This document shows positions 1 through 7,850 of a DNA stretch of 64,000 nt, in pieces. Below the pieces are notes generated by a model. The model was not told where the DNA came from. It ran no database searches and saw only the letters and a program-made list of their open reading frames with translations. The stretch lies in the NCBI RefSeq assembly GCF_010994035.1, contig NZ_WIXN01000019.1:26802-90801 (forward strand), written 5' to 3'. The position numbers and the translations under genes were made by a program. The DNA is from Virgibacillus aidingensis (GTDB taxonomy: Bacteria; Bacillota; Bacilli; Bacillales; Amphibacillaceae). How positions within the stretch are numbered: the stretch's first letter is position 1; every line of letters starts with the position of its first letter.

Positions 1-558
1 TTAAGTGAGAAAGTTGATGGGCAGGTAGGTATTATACATTTGGATGCCCATTATGATAATGCCAAGGAATATGATGGGGAGATTTATGCCAGGAACACAC
101 CGTTTCACCGGATTTATGAAAGTGAAAGTGTACGAAATGAAAGCATTGTCCATCTGGGTATTCACGGTCCGAGGAACCGCCCGGAAACAGGACAATTTGC
201 GAAAGAGGCTGGTGCAAATACTGTCACCATCAGAGATATCCGAAAAGCAGAAAGTCTGGATGGAGTGGCCGAAAAGGTATATGACATGGCCAGCAAAGGA
301 ACAGAAGCTGTTTACCTGAGCATTTGCAGTGATGTGCTGGACTTTGCCTTTAATCCCGGAGGACCTGTCGATGGAAATGGGTTAACTTCCTACGAACTGC
401 TTGAACTAATTTACGCATTTGCAAAAAAAGGCATACGCGGTATGGATTATGTGGAAGTATATCCGCAGCAGGACACCAATGACAATTCCTCCCATTTTGT
501 TTCCTATGCTGCCCTGTATGCTTTAGCAGGGAACATTGTTCATGAACAAAAGAAATAA
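1..558 (+). CDS. Ureohydrolase (arginase/agmatinase family), 5' truncated by window
   Basis: The reading frame is open from base 1, so the N-terminal part lies outside the window; 185 codons are visible. The family hydrolyses guanidino compounds (agmatine, arginine, formiminoglutamate, guanidinobutyrate) at a two-metal centre. The DAHxD metal motif is present (D-A-H-Y-D at bases 43-57), as is the late GMDYVEV motif (canonical G-D-V-V-E-V). The third motif, normally S-x-D-x-D-V-x-D, reads S-I-C-S-D-V-L-D, so the first aspartate metal ligand is a cysteine (codon 325-327). The substrate cannot be told from this fragment. A rho-independent terminator follows directly, so it ends its transcription unit. 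Confidence 0.85.
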   Translation, partial: LSEKVDGQVGIIHLDAHYDNAKEYDGEIYARNTPFHRIYESESVRNESIVHLGIHGPRNRPETGQFAKEAGANTVTIRDIRKAESLDGVAEKVYDMASKGTEAVYLSICSDVLDFAFNPGGPVDGNGLTSYELLELIYAFAKKGIRGMDYVEVYPQQDTNDNSSHFVSYAALYALAGNIVHEQKK

Positions 559-564
559 ATAAAG

Positions 565-600
565 AGACCGCTTTCGGTGGGAGGCGGTCTTTGTTTTTTG
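565..600 (+). terminator. Rho-independent terminator after ureohydrolase
   Basis: Stem AGACCGC (565-571) pairs with GCGGTCT (584-590), followed by TTGTTTTTT. Confidence 0.8.
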
Positions 601-655
601 GAAGTGCAGTTTAATGAGTCACAGGGATTTTTATTATTTCGGTGGAGTGCAGTAA

Positions 656-853
656 ATGGAAAAAAAGCTTTTATTTTCCATTTGCGGTACCTTTTCCCGA
701 TATTCCAGTTTCATTAAAAAATTACTTTTCGGTATTCTAAATTACGAGCAAATCCTGCTTACTGCTGCCGGCAATTTCATTGTTTTTGCTGTTGTATTCC
801 TCATCAGCAGAATACTATTCACGAAGGATCAGTGGGTGATTGGCGCATGTTAG
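656..853 (+). CDS. Putative small membrane protein
   Basis: A 65-codon ORF with ATG preceded at 8 bases by GGTGGAG. The C-terminal half (about residues 38-55) is a hydrophobic segment that could cross the membrane; the N-terminal half has alternating aromatic and lysine residues. I do not recognise a family. It stands alone between two terminators, which fits a small independent transcript, but it could also be a chance ORF or a remnant of a transporter. Confidence 0.3.
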   Translation: MEKKLLFSICGTFSRYSSFIKKLLFGILNYEQILLTAAGNFIVFAVVFLISRILFTKDQWVIGAC

Positions 854-889
854 TTTTAAAATACTATATGCCTGACTTTTCCGGAGAAT

Positions 890-941
890 AACCAGCATGA
901 ACCCTGAATTAATAAGGGTTTTGCTGGTTGTTCTTTTTTCA
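890..941 (+). terminator. Rho-independent terminator
   Basis: Long two-part stem: AACCAGCA (890-897) with TGCTGGTT, and inner AACCCT with AGGGTT, followed by GTTCTTTTTT. Likely ends the small ORF transcript. Confidence 0.7.
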
Positions 942-1144
942 TTGGCAATTTAGTCCGGAGTTTTGCGGGTTACAGATTAGAAAGCGGGAAATGGTTGAAT
1001 CGGTAACTATATGACTGGGAATCCAACCTGATTATTTATCACGGGGGGATAAAAGGAAACAATAAAAAGGAAAATTGGTCATATACCACAAAGATCTGTA
1101 TGACTAATTAAATTCCCTATTATGGGGTTGCGTGAAACTATATG

Positions 1145-1189
1145 TATGTATATAATGTGTATATAAGATATATACACATTATATACATA
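1145..1189. promoter_or_regulatory. Perfect 21-bp inverted repeat, likely operator of the GntR/ABC operon
   Basis: Bases 1145-1165 and 1169-1189 are exact reverse complements around the 3-base centre AGA. The core reads GTGTATATA-AGA-TATATACAC. GntR regulators of the YtrA subfamily bind palindromes with GTGTA...TACAC half sites in front of their own ABC-transporter operons, and a YtrA-type regulator is the next gene. The position 250 bp upstream of that gene is rather far, so a long leader or a second promoter is possible. Confidence 0.6.
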
Positions 1190-1442
1190 ATATACATATG
1201 TACAGGAATCCTTGCAGCCGGGAAGGAATCAATGAATTCTTAATCGGACTAATTTTACCGTTGGGACAATGGTTTTTATAAAGCGTATTTTTGGGAATCC
1301 ATACCGGTAATTAGTGAGCCTATAAAATATAATGATTTTTGCAGGTGTCGTTAAATTTGGGTTTATTAAGGAGCGGCTAGATATATATATTTCAACAAAT
1401 ACCGGGGAGTAACATTGCTCTCCGATAAAAATGAGGGATAAG

Positions 1443-1814
1443 ATGCAAATAATTATTTCCAACAGTTCAAAGGAGCCGATTTATGAACAAATTACGAAGC
1501 AAATTAAATCCTCCATTTTAACAGGGAAACTGCAGGAGGGGATGTCTCTTCCTTCCATACGCCAGCTTGCAAAAGATCTGCAAATTAGTGTGATTACGAC
1601 GAAACGAGCCTATGAGGAATTGGAGAAGGCAGGCTTTATCTATTCCATTGTAGGAAAAGGTTCTTTTGTCGCAGAGCAAAATTTGGAAGTGATCAAAGAG
1701 AAAAAGCTTAAGGTAATTGAGGAGCAGCTGAGTGCAGTTATCACGAACAGCAGGGAAATAGGGCTGTCACTTAATGACCTGCAGGAGTTATTGAAGTTTT
1801 TATACGAGGAGTGA
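1443..1814 (+). CDS. GntR-family transcriptional regulator, YtrA subfamily
   Basis: A 123-aa repressor: N-terminal winged helix (about residues 8-75, with P-I-Y-E-Q-I and L-P-S-I-R-Q-L-A-K-D-L-Q typical of GntR) and only a short C-terminal helical tail, the hallmark of the YtrA subgroup, which lacks an effector domain. I chose ATG 1443 rather than 1431 because GAGGG (1433-1437) then lies 5 bases upstream. It is the first gene of an operon with an ABC ATPase and a permease 5 bases downstream, so it probably senses cell-envelope stress or a drug and controls the exporter. The inverted repeat at 1145-1189 is its likely operator. Confidence 0.88.
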   Translation: MQIIISNSSKEPIYEQITKQIKSSILTGKLQEGMSLPSIRQLAKDLQISVITTKRAYEELEKAGFIYSIVGKGSFVAEQNLEVIKEKKLKVIEEQLSAVITNSREIGLSLNDLQELLKFLYEE

Positions 1815-1819
1815 AATAA

Positions 1820-2686
1820 ATGGAGAATGTGGTTGAATTAAAAAATGTTACGAAAAAATTTAAAGATTTTTCCGTTGAAAATATTAATTTACAAGTAAAG
1901 CAGGGTTTTGTCACGGGATTTATCGGCGCAAATGGTGCAGGGAAGTCGACCACGATAAAAATGATGATGAATTTGTTAAAGCCGGATGCCGGCAAGGTTA
2001 ATGTTTTCGGGTTGGACTACAGGACGCATGAGAAGGAGATTAAGGAGCGCATAGGTTTTGTATATGATGACAATGTATTTTATGAAGCGCTGAACTTAAA
2101 AGATATAAAGCGGATTATTGCGCCTGCCTACAAACGCTGGGACAATTCGTTATTTTATCAGTATGTGGAACGATTCGAATTACCGTTAAATAAAGCATTA
2201 AAGAAATTTTCAAAAGGAATGCAAATGAAAGCTTCATTAGCAATAGCACTGTCACATCATCCGGAACTGCTTATTATGGACGAACCAACATCGGGGCTGG
2301 ATCCCATTTTCAGACGGGAACTGATGAATCTTCTACAGGAGATAATGATGGATGGAAAACTCACTGTTTTCTTTTCTACACATATTACGACTGATCTGGA
2401 CCGCATTGCGGATTATATCGTTTTCATACAGAAGGGAAAATTAGTATTTAATCAATCTATTGACGAGGTAGCTGAAAACTATGCCCTCGTTAAAGGTGGT
2501 ATAGATCTGCTGGATACGGATACTGAAAAAGCTTTTGTTCATGTTCACCGTGCAGCAACAGGTTTTGAAGCATTAACGGATAATAGGAAAGCAGCGGAAA
2601 GTATATTTGGAGATTCGGTGATTATTGAACCAGCTTCTTTGGAAGATATTATGTATTATCTGAAAGGAGGAATATACCATGTTTAA
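1820..2686 (+). CDS. ABC transporter ATP-binding protein (YtrB/YhcG-like)
   Basis: A 288-aa ATPase with Walker A GANGAGKST (residues 37-45), ABC signature S-K-G-M-Q (131-135), Walker B L-L-I-M-D-E-P (150-156) and the switch histidine in F-S-T-H-I (about 188). The signature is the S-K-G-M-Q form common in bacitracin/envelope-stress exporters. It powers the permease encoded next, whose start overlaps its end by 8 bases, so the two are translationally coupled. Substrate unknown. Confidence 0.92.
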   Translation: MENVVELKNVTKKFKDFSVENINLQVKQGFVTGFIGANGAGKSTTIKMMMNLLKPDAGKVNVFGLDYRTHEKEIKERIGFVYDDNVFYEALNLKDIKRIIAPAYKRWDNSLFYQYVERFELPLNKALKKFSKGMQMKASLAIALSHHPELLIMDEPTSGLDPIFRRELMNLLQEIMMDGKLTVFFSTHITTDLDRIADYIVFIQKGKLVFNQSIDEVAENYALVKGGIDLLDTDTEKAFVHVHRAATGFEALTDNRKAAESIFGDSVIIEPASLEDIMYYLKGGIYHV

Positions 2687-3284
2687 TTTAATTAAACGTG
2701 ATCTCATCATACATAAATGGCAGATATTGCTTATTGTTCCTTTTATCATATTATTTATTATTACGGCTTCGGATACATTTTTTGTATTTTTTATTGCCAG
2801 TATTTTTATTCCTTTTAATGCCCTTGCTGTCGACGAAAAGAAAGAGACAAATATATTATTGAATTCTCTGCCTTATACACGCAGGCAAATTATCGCATCC
2901 CGCTATCTTGGTGCTATTCTGTACATGTTTTTATCCATTGGGGTGGCAAGTATAGCGTTATTTGTGATGAATAGGCCATTTACGATGACCGATATTTTGA
3001 TAGGAAGCGGCACTTTCTTATTATTTTCTGCGATTACCTTCCCATTATTTTATATATTCAAATCAGGCTATATTTCAAGTATTGTTCTCATTAGCGGTCT
3101 GATTCTCCTGGCAATAGGGCCGCCTATTGTGTCGCTTTTTGCTGAACACTTTACAGTGATAACTGACTTTATTAATCAATTTACTGCCTCGGAATTATAT
3201 ATTGGAGTTTCAGTGTTTATCATCATAATTTATACTGCTTCCTGGCTGATTACGAATACGATTTATCAGCGAAAAGCTTTCTAA
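2679..3284 (+). CDS. ABC-2 type transporter permease
   Basis: A 201-aa integral membrane protein with about six hydrophobic segments and the cytoplasmic loop D-E-K-K-E-T-N-I-L-L-N-S-L-P, typical of ABC-2 permeases in GntR-associated exporters of Firmicutes. It overlaps the ATPase gene and has a ribosome site AAAGGAGG inside that gene. Together they would form a dimeric exporter complex in the membrane; what it moves cannot be inferred. Confidence 0.85.
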   Translation: MFNLIKRDLIIHKWQILLIVPFIILFIITASDTFFVFFIASIFIPFNALAVDEKKETNILLNSLPYTRRQIIASRYLGAILYMFLSIGVASIALFVMNRPFTMTDILIGSGTFLLFSAITFPLFYIFKSGYISSIVLISGLILLAIGPPIVSLFAEHFTVITDFINQFTASELYIGVSVFIIIIYTASWLITNTIYQRKAF

Positions 3285-3355
3285 GTAAATTTTCAGCCGA
3301 AAAATATGCAGTTTAACCGGTTCAATCCCAGAATAGAAAAGGAGGAGCAAAGACG

Positions 3356-4219
3356 TTGAAAAAAACGTTTTCTATATTACTTGGCGGCTGGGCGGCAGTG
3401 ACTGTTGGATTATTTTTGGCTGTAGTTGCCGGCAATGTTGCTGAAGCCCAGTTTTCCATTACAAGAAATGACAGGTTAATCATTCAGGCAGTCGTGATGA
3501 GTATGATCGTTGTCCCCGCTGTTTTATATTTATATAAGCAATTGTACAGGAGAATAGGACAGGTTGAGACTCCATCCTATTCCATTAAAAAAGCGCCTCA
3601 TTTTTTTACCGGCTTCCTTTTCGCCACCGGTTTGGCAATCATTGGTTTGATCGTTGCCAGTGGCCTTGACTTGATTGAGGTAGACCAATGGCATGCGCCG
3701 GATTATTGGATCGGCGCCCTGTTTCTTAATATGCTTATTGCATTTTTTTATGAAGCTTTACCGGAGGAACTTGCTTTGCGCGGTTTGATTTTTGATGTAT
3801 TACGGAACCGCTTTGCAGTTTGGCTATCCGTGATTATCCAAACTTTTATTTTTGTAACAGTTTCTGTTGGTGTCTCCCTTCTGCAAGCGGTGTTTGGAAT
3901 GACAGCTATTGACATAACGATGCTTCCGCAGTTGATGCTCCTGTTTGTTTTCGGGATTGCCTTGGCGTTAATTCGTATTTATACTGGAAGTCTGTGGGCG
4001 GCAATTGGTTTTCACCTGGGATATCTGGCAATGGCGCGATTTTTAATTCTGCCTGCCGGATATGGAGCACCACCGATTGTTACTTTTCAGGAAACAATGT
4101 ACGGTTTGGGTTCTCTGTTAATCATTGCTGTTATTATGTTTGGCTCCATTATAATATTGTTATTTTTACTTGTTATAAAAAGGACTCAAAAGAACTGGCA
4201 AGCACATAAACAAATATGA
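3356..4219 (+). CDS. CPBP family intramembrane glutamic endopeptidase
   Basis: A 287-aa multi-pass membrane protein with the Abi/CAAX motif E-E-L-A-L-R-G (canonical EExxxR, around residue 138) and a later F-H-L-G-Y histidine motif, the catalytic residues of the CPBP family. Such proteins cleave or process membrane-bound substrates and often serve in bacteriocin self-immunity. The start is TTG 3356, preceded by AAAGGAGG at the proper distance. It follows the ABC exporter genes by 70 bp and may be co-transcribed with them, which would fit an envelope or peptide-immunity role (inference). Confidence 0.82.
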   Translation: MKKTFSILLGGWAAVTVGLFLAVVAGNVAEAQFSITRNDRLIIQAVVMSMIVVPAVLYLYKQLYRRIGQVETPSYSIKKAPHFFTGFLFATGLAIIGLIVASGLDLIEVDQWHAPDYWIGALFLNMLIAFFYEALPEELALRGLIFDVLRNRFAVWLSVIIQTFIFVTVSVGVSLLQAVFGMTAIDITMLPQLMLLFVFGIALALIRIYTGSLWAAIGFHLGYLAMARFLILPAGYGAPPIVTFQETMYGLGSLLIIAVIMFGSIIILLFLLVIKRTQKNWQAHKQI

Positions 4220-4558
4220 TAAGATTGCAGTAATTCATGGCAAAAGCAACTTTCATACAATACAGCCATCCAGGTTGTTTAAAACTGTTGTCCTATTGAT
4301 CACAGTTACGACATTTTCCGAAAAAGTGGATAAGCATAGTCGGTTAATGTAACATATAAGAGAATTATGAATATAAATTCGGGATAATATCAAATCAGTC
4401 CGAAAAACCCCTCCCGCATCGCGATTACAGAAAGACAGCCATAGAGACAAAATACCTACACACCGGATTTAAAGATCGTTCTTTATGCACTTGTAGGAAA
4501 ATTTTACAGATGTTAGGATAGCATTGTTGAAATTAAAAACAGCGAGGGAGGGAACAGA
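4220..4558. other. Intergenic region without recognised feature
   Basis: AT-rich 340 bp between the CPBP protease and the coiled-coil gene. I saw no convincing ORF, RNA fold or repeat; the promoter of the next gene should lie here. Confidence 0.4.
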
Positions 4559-4807
4559 TTGACCAAACAAATGCTGGAAGATCTGTTACATGCTATTACA
4601 GACCTGTTGGATGAACTGGATGAAATAAAGACAAACAGTCATCAAATTAAAGATCTTTACTCTGATCTGGAAACGCAAGCAAATGATATTGAATTAAATA
4701 TAAATGGGCTGGAAAAAAACCTCAAAGAATTGGACGATAAATTAGCATTGATAGCAGAAGGCAAGGAACGAAAATCAAATAGCTTCATTGCACAAGACAT
4801 AATTTAA
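4559..4807 (+). CDS. Small coiled-coil protein of unknown function
   Basis: An 82-aa acidic protein that is almost entirely heptad-patterned helix (residues 1-70, leucines at regular spacing, many D/E/K). The TTG start at 4559 is supported by GAGGGAGGG 7 bases upstream. No family recognised; the composition suggests a structural or scaffold protein forming an oligomer. It is monocistronic as far as can be seen. Confidence 0.6.
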   Translation: MTKQMLEDLLHAITDLLDELDEIKTNSHQIKDLYSDLETQANDIELNINGLEKNLKELDDKLALIAEGKERKSNSFIAQDII

Positions 4808-5065
4808 GAATGAGCATGCAGAAGCAGGCTTATTTTTTTTGCCTGAGAATTCATGCCATCAGCGTGCCTGATTTAAAAGCGGAACCAAAAACACTGACAC
4901 ACTTCCATGTTAAATCCGTGACCAATGTTGGTATACAGGAAGATGGCACATGTGGAGTGTGTCCTGGATTCCCGGCTTCCCGGCTTCTCCTATAATAAAA
5001 ATATCTGAGGAAGTTGACCTGTACCCTTACTGCTTTGGTATACTTTGTGCAGGAGGCTGTGCGAA

Positions 5066-6019
5066 ATGGTGAATAAATTAAACGATTTATTGAACGCCCT
5101 GCAAAAAAATAGAATATTGATATGGCTGCTTATTATTTTAATAACGTTAATCTGGGGCTACGCATGGGTACTGATGAAGGCGTCCTTAAATTATATGGGA
5201 CCTTTTACATTTTCGGCATTTCGATTCACTATAGGGGCAATTACATTGCTGCTTGTAATCTGGTTATTAAAAACAGGTTTTCCTCCAAGAAAATACATAA
5301 AACATATTGTTATAATTGGTTTATTACAAACGTCGGCTGTTTTTCTGCTCGTAATGTACGGGCTTTTATTCGTAGGTGCAGGAAAGTCTTCCGTTATATT
5401 ATATTCCATGCCGCTATTCAGCAGTCTGCTTGCCCTAAAGTTCCTCGGCGAGAAAATAAATACAGCAAAAATGATCGGGCTACTTATGGGACTTGCTGGT
5501 TTAGTAACCATTCTGGGCTGGGATATATTCATTGGCCAGCCCCGGGAAGCAATTTATGGGCAGCTGTTAATTGTTTTGGCTGCCATTGCCTGGTCCATAT
5601 CAAATGTATATTACCGGCTGAAAGTACAACATTTGCAGCAGCTTCAAGTGTCCGCGCTGCAAATGACTTTTGGCGCGCTGGGTATTATAGCTGCAGCAGT
5701 ATTGATGGAATGGAATAATCCGGTTGTTTTAAACACAGAAAGTATATATTATGTCCTATTTACCGGAGTGCTTGCCTCCGCATTATGTTTTACAGCGTGG
5801 TTTGTTATTATTAGTTTAATAGATATGGTAACAGCAACAATATCAACACTGCTGGTTCCAATATTTGGTCTGTTTTTCAGCAGCCTGATATTAAATGAGG
5901 AACTGACCCCTGGCGTGATTGCCGGTTCTGCACTAATCATTTCCGGTATCATGATTGCCCAGATTAAAAAAAGAAAGCATTCCAGCCGGGATCAAGAAGA
6001 TCAGGCCACAGTAAAATAG
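5066..6019 (+). CDS. EamA/DMT-superfamily permease
   Basis: A 317-aa protein with ten hydrophobic segments in two homologous halves (first about residues 15-145, second 160-300), the two-EamA-domain architecture of the drug/metabolite transporters. The motif L-I-W-G-Y-A-W-V in TM1 and L-L-V-P-I-F-G in the second half are typical. ATG 5066 is preceded by AGGAGG with 9-base spacing and is preferred over the upstream TTG. It exports small metabolites or amino acids; substrate unknown. A basic C-terminal tail follows the last segment. Confidence 0.88.
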   Translation: MVNKLNDLLNALQKNRILIWLLIILITLIWGYAWVLMKASLNYMGPFTFSAFRFTIGAITLLLVIWLLKTGFPPRKYIKHIVIIGLLQTSAVFLLVMYGLLFVGAGKSSVILYSMPLFSSLLALKFLGEKINTAKMIGLLMGLAGLVTILGWDIFIGQPREAIYGQLLIVLAAIAWSISNVYYRLKVQHLQQLQVSALQMTFGALGIIAAAVLMEWNNPVVLNTESIYYVLFTGVLASALCFTAWFVIISLIDMVTATISTLLVPIFGLFFSSLILNEELTPGVIAGSALIISGIMIAQIKKRKHSSRDQEDQATVK

Positions 6020-6320
6020 GGTATACATCAGCCAGCATATAACTAATATGTAAGAAATACCGATAGATTCATTACAAACTTCATATTTTCCGGCATAAAA
6101 TAGAATATACAAGCATCTAAATAGCTTGTGTATGACTATATAGGAAAATCAGCCCATTAATTTTTAAATGATATACAAATAATTGCAGATACACACCATG
6201 GCAGAACAAATATTCCTGTTTTGGCGTATTTTTACCTTTTCACAAGTCATACTATGAATAAGCATGTGCTTACCGGGAATTTCTGCAGACCCCGATGATG
6301 AAAAAGGGGGGTGGTGCTGC

Positions 6321-6416
6321 ATGAGTGTCTACGAAGTGTTCATGGTAATGTTTGCATTCGGTACGTTTATTGTTACGCTCCTGACACTCGTAATCCGCTT
6401 GATCAACAAAAAATAG
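6321..6416 (+). CDS. Putative holin-like toxin (Hol_Tox), type I toxin-antitoxin
   Basis: A 31-codon ORF that begins M-S-V-Y-E-V-F-M-V-M-F and continues with one hydrophobic segment ending in R-L-I-N-K-K. It matches the pattern of the putative holin-like toxin family of Firmicutes (M-x-x-Y-E-x-L-x-L-M-x-x-F-G-x-F-I, one TM helix, basic tail), which contains TxpA/BsrG-like type I toxins. A strong AAAGGGGGGTGG ribosome site precedes it. The stop codon is inside a bidirectional hairpin terminator (6410-6440), and a second terminator lies at 6476-6503, the usual setting for an antisense antitoxin RNA overlapping the 3' end. The antitoxin promoter was not located. Confidence 0.75.
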   Translation: MSVYEVFMVMFAFGTFIVTLLTLVIRLINKK

Positions 6417-6440
6417 ACCTCATTGTAAGAGGCCTATTTT
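6410..6440. terminator. Bidirectional terminator of the toxin mRNA
   Basis: AAAATAGACCTC (6410-6421) pairs with GAGGCCTATTTT (6429-6440) with one mismatch; A/T-rich flanks allow termination on both strands. Confidence 0.7.
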
Positions 6441-6475
6441 CCGGATAGCTGAACCCAGGTAACAGCATATCGATT

Positions 6476-6503
6476 GACCGCAGTGACAGCTGTGGTCTTT
6501 TTT
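6476..6503 (+). terminator. Second rho-independent terminator
   Basis: GACCGCAG (6476-6483) pairs with CTGTGGTC (6490-6497, one G-U), followed by six T. Confidence 0.65.
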
Positions 6504-7293
6504 GCAGGCAGGAAAGCATAAAACTGTCTTACCTGCATAAAAGCAAGGCTTCCGCCATTAAAACTGCACTACTAAGCATAAGGGCTTCTAAGAAAACAAT
6601 ATATGTTTTCAGGAACCCCTTTAGCGGCAAGCCAAGTTTAATCATAGTATATGCAACCATCTGCCTAGTGTATACTGTAAAACAAATAAATGACAAAGGA
6701 AAATAAATAACAAAAAAGTTCATAAAATAGACATAAATTTGGATATAAATGTAAATAACTCTTAAGGGTTCGTTTTTCAGACAGGATCTATGGAATTTCG
6801 ACAAAATAAGCTATAGAACTGAAGAAGAAAATTGTGTTTCGACATAGTTTGCAAACTCTGCTGTATTTGACTGATATGAGATAATAGCCATATAGTCCTA
6901 GTTAAAAAGTAGGCCGATCACATACATTTATAACTTCTTAAGCTGTGTCTGCTTTGTACATAAAAGAGGAGGAAGGTATAGAATTCACATTGAAATCTCT
7001 TTAGTAAACAAGCAGAACTTAGTGTGTGAAAGGTGGGGTAACAATAAGTACCAATGGGGGGTTACATAACGAAAATAAGAGGAACAGCAATCAAGTAAAG
7101 CCATTTCAGGATGGAGTATTTAAGGAATGTAATTTGATGCAGCATATACATTCAAAAATGATATCCCATCAAGTAATGTGGCTAAAGGAAAATATTGTGA
7201 ACAAACAAAATGAAGATGAAAGCACTTGAATTAATCCAATGGGGCTGGAAGAAAAGTATTTTTATCAAGGTAAAATTCAAACAATAATAATTA
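6504..7293. other. Non-coding, AT-rich intergenic stretch
   Basis: About 790 bp with no gene I can support. ORFs here lack ribosome sites and family resemblance. The antisense RNA of the upstream toxin could originate at its left edge. It ends in the dispersed repeat at 7294. Confidence 0.4.
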
Positions 7294-7572
7294 GCGCCTA
7301 TAACCCGCTCCGGAAATATACTTCGCTTTCACCATCGGCACAAGTGCGACATCCGATCAAACTCCCTTTGATTTTCCCGGTGTCTGCTTTGCCGCGGGGG
7401 AGTGGTGAGCTTGGGCTGACGCCTTGGTGCTGGACCCAAAAGTTAGAGTAAAAATCTGACTTTTGGGGGTCACTACGCCTGTGGGTTTCACCGATCTTCT
7501 GCTTCCCGCAACTCTTTCCGGCGGGGCGAGCATTTAGCGCAGTCCCAGGAGTCTACGTATATTTCCTCCGCT
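7294..7572. repeat. Dispersed inverted-repeat element, copy 1
   Basis: Shares end sequences and internal blocks with 41651-41822. Left end GCTCCGGAAATATAC (7307-7321), right end GTATATTTCCTCCGC (7557-7571), i.e. terminal inverted repeats. Shared internal words include TCTCACCGAT-like/TTTCACCGAT, GCTCCCGCA/GCTTCCCGCA and CCCAGGAGTCTACGTATATTTCC. This copy is about 110 bp longer because of an inserted block with its own palindrome (7433-7470). No transposase is inside, so it is a non-autonomous, MITE-like intergenic repeat. Confidence 0.75.
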
Positions 7573-7850
7573 AAATTAGTCATTTTACGTATATAGAATA
7601 AATTACTTTAAATATGTCCCACCCTCTCATTGGATGCAGCATATTATTATCCCTCATATTCCCTCTTGAGTGAAGAATTCCACTCCACTATAAAAGCTTG
7701 CTAAACTGATTGCAGTGCATGTTGTATCATTTTGTAGCGTCCGTTCTCCATAAAGAACCAAGCCTTCCTCCTTTATTTCTGTACACTTTCTTTTTCTCCA
7801 TAAATTATTATGCTATATTCGTATATAGGTGAAAAGAAAGGAATTGTTGT

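Noticed and set aside
656..853. Small ORF considered as a transposase or transporter fragment
   Set aside because: No recognisable motif to support either; kept only as a low-confidence small membrane protein.
4810..4995. 61-codon ORF after the coiled-coil gene, and a T-box-like stem arrangement (ACACTGACACAC ... GTGTGTCC)
   Set aside because: No ribosome site for the ORF; no T-box AGGGTGG motif or following terminator was found.
6529..6804. 91-codon minus-strand ORF next to the holin-like toxin
   Set aside because: Hydrophobic but without ribosome site or recognisable family; the region more likely holds an antisense RNA.
7026..7229. 67-codon ORF
   Set aside because: GTG start without a ribosome site, composition like non-coding DNA, no family resemblance.
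7239..7451. 70-codon ORF running into the repeat
   Set aside because: Its C-terminal half is the translated dispersed repeat; the same effect occurs at 41410-41703.
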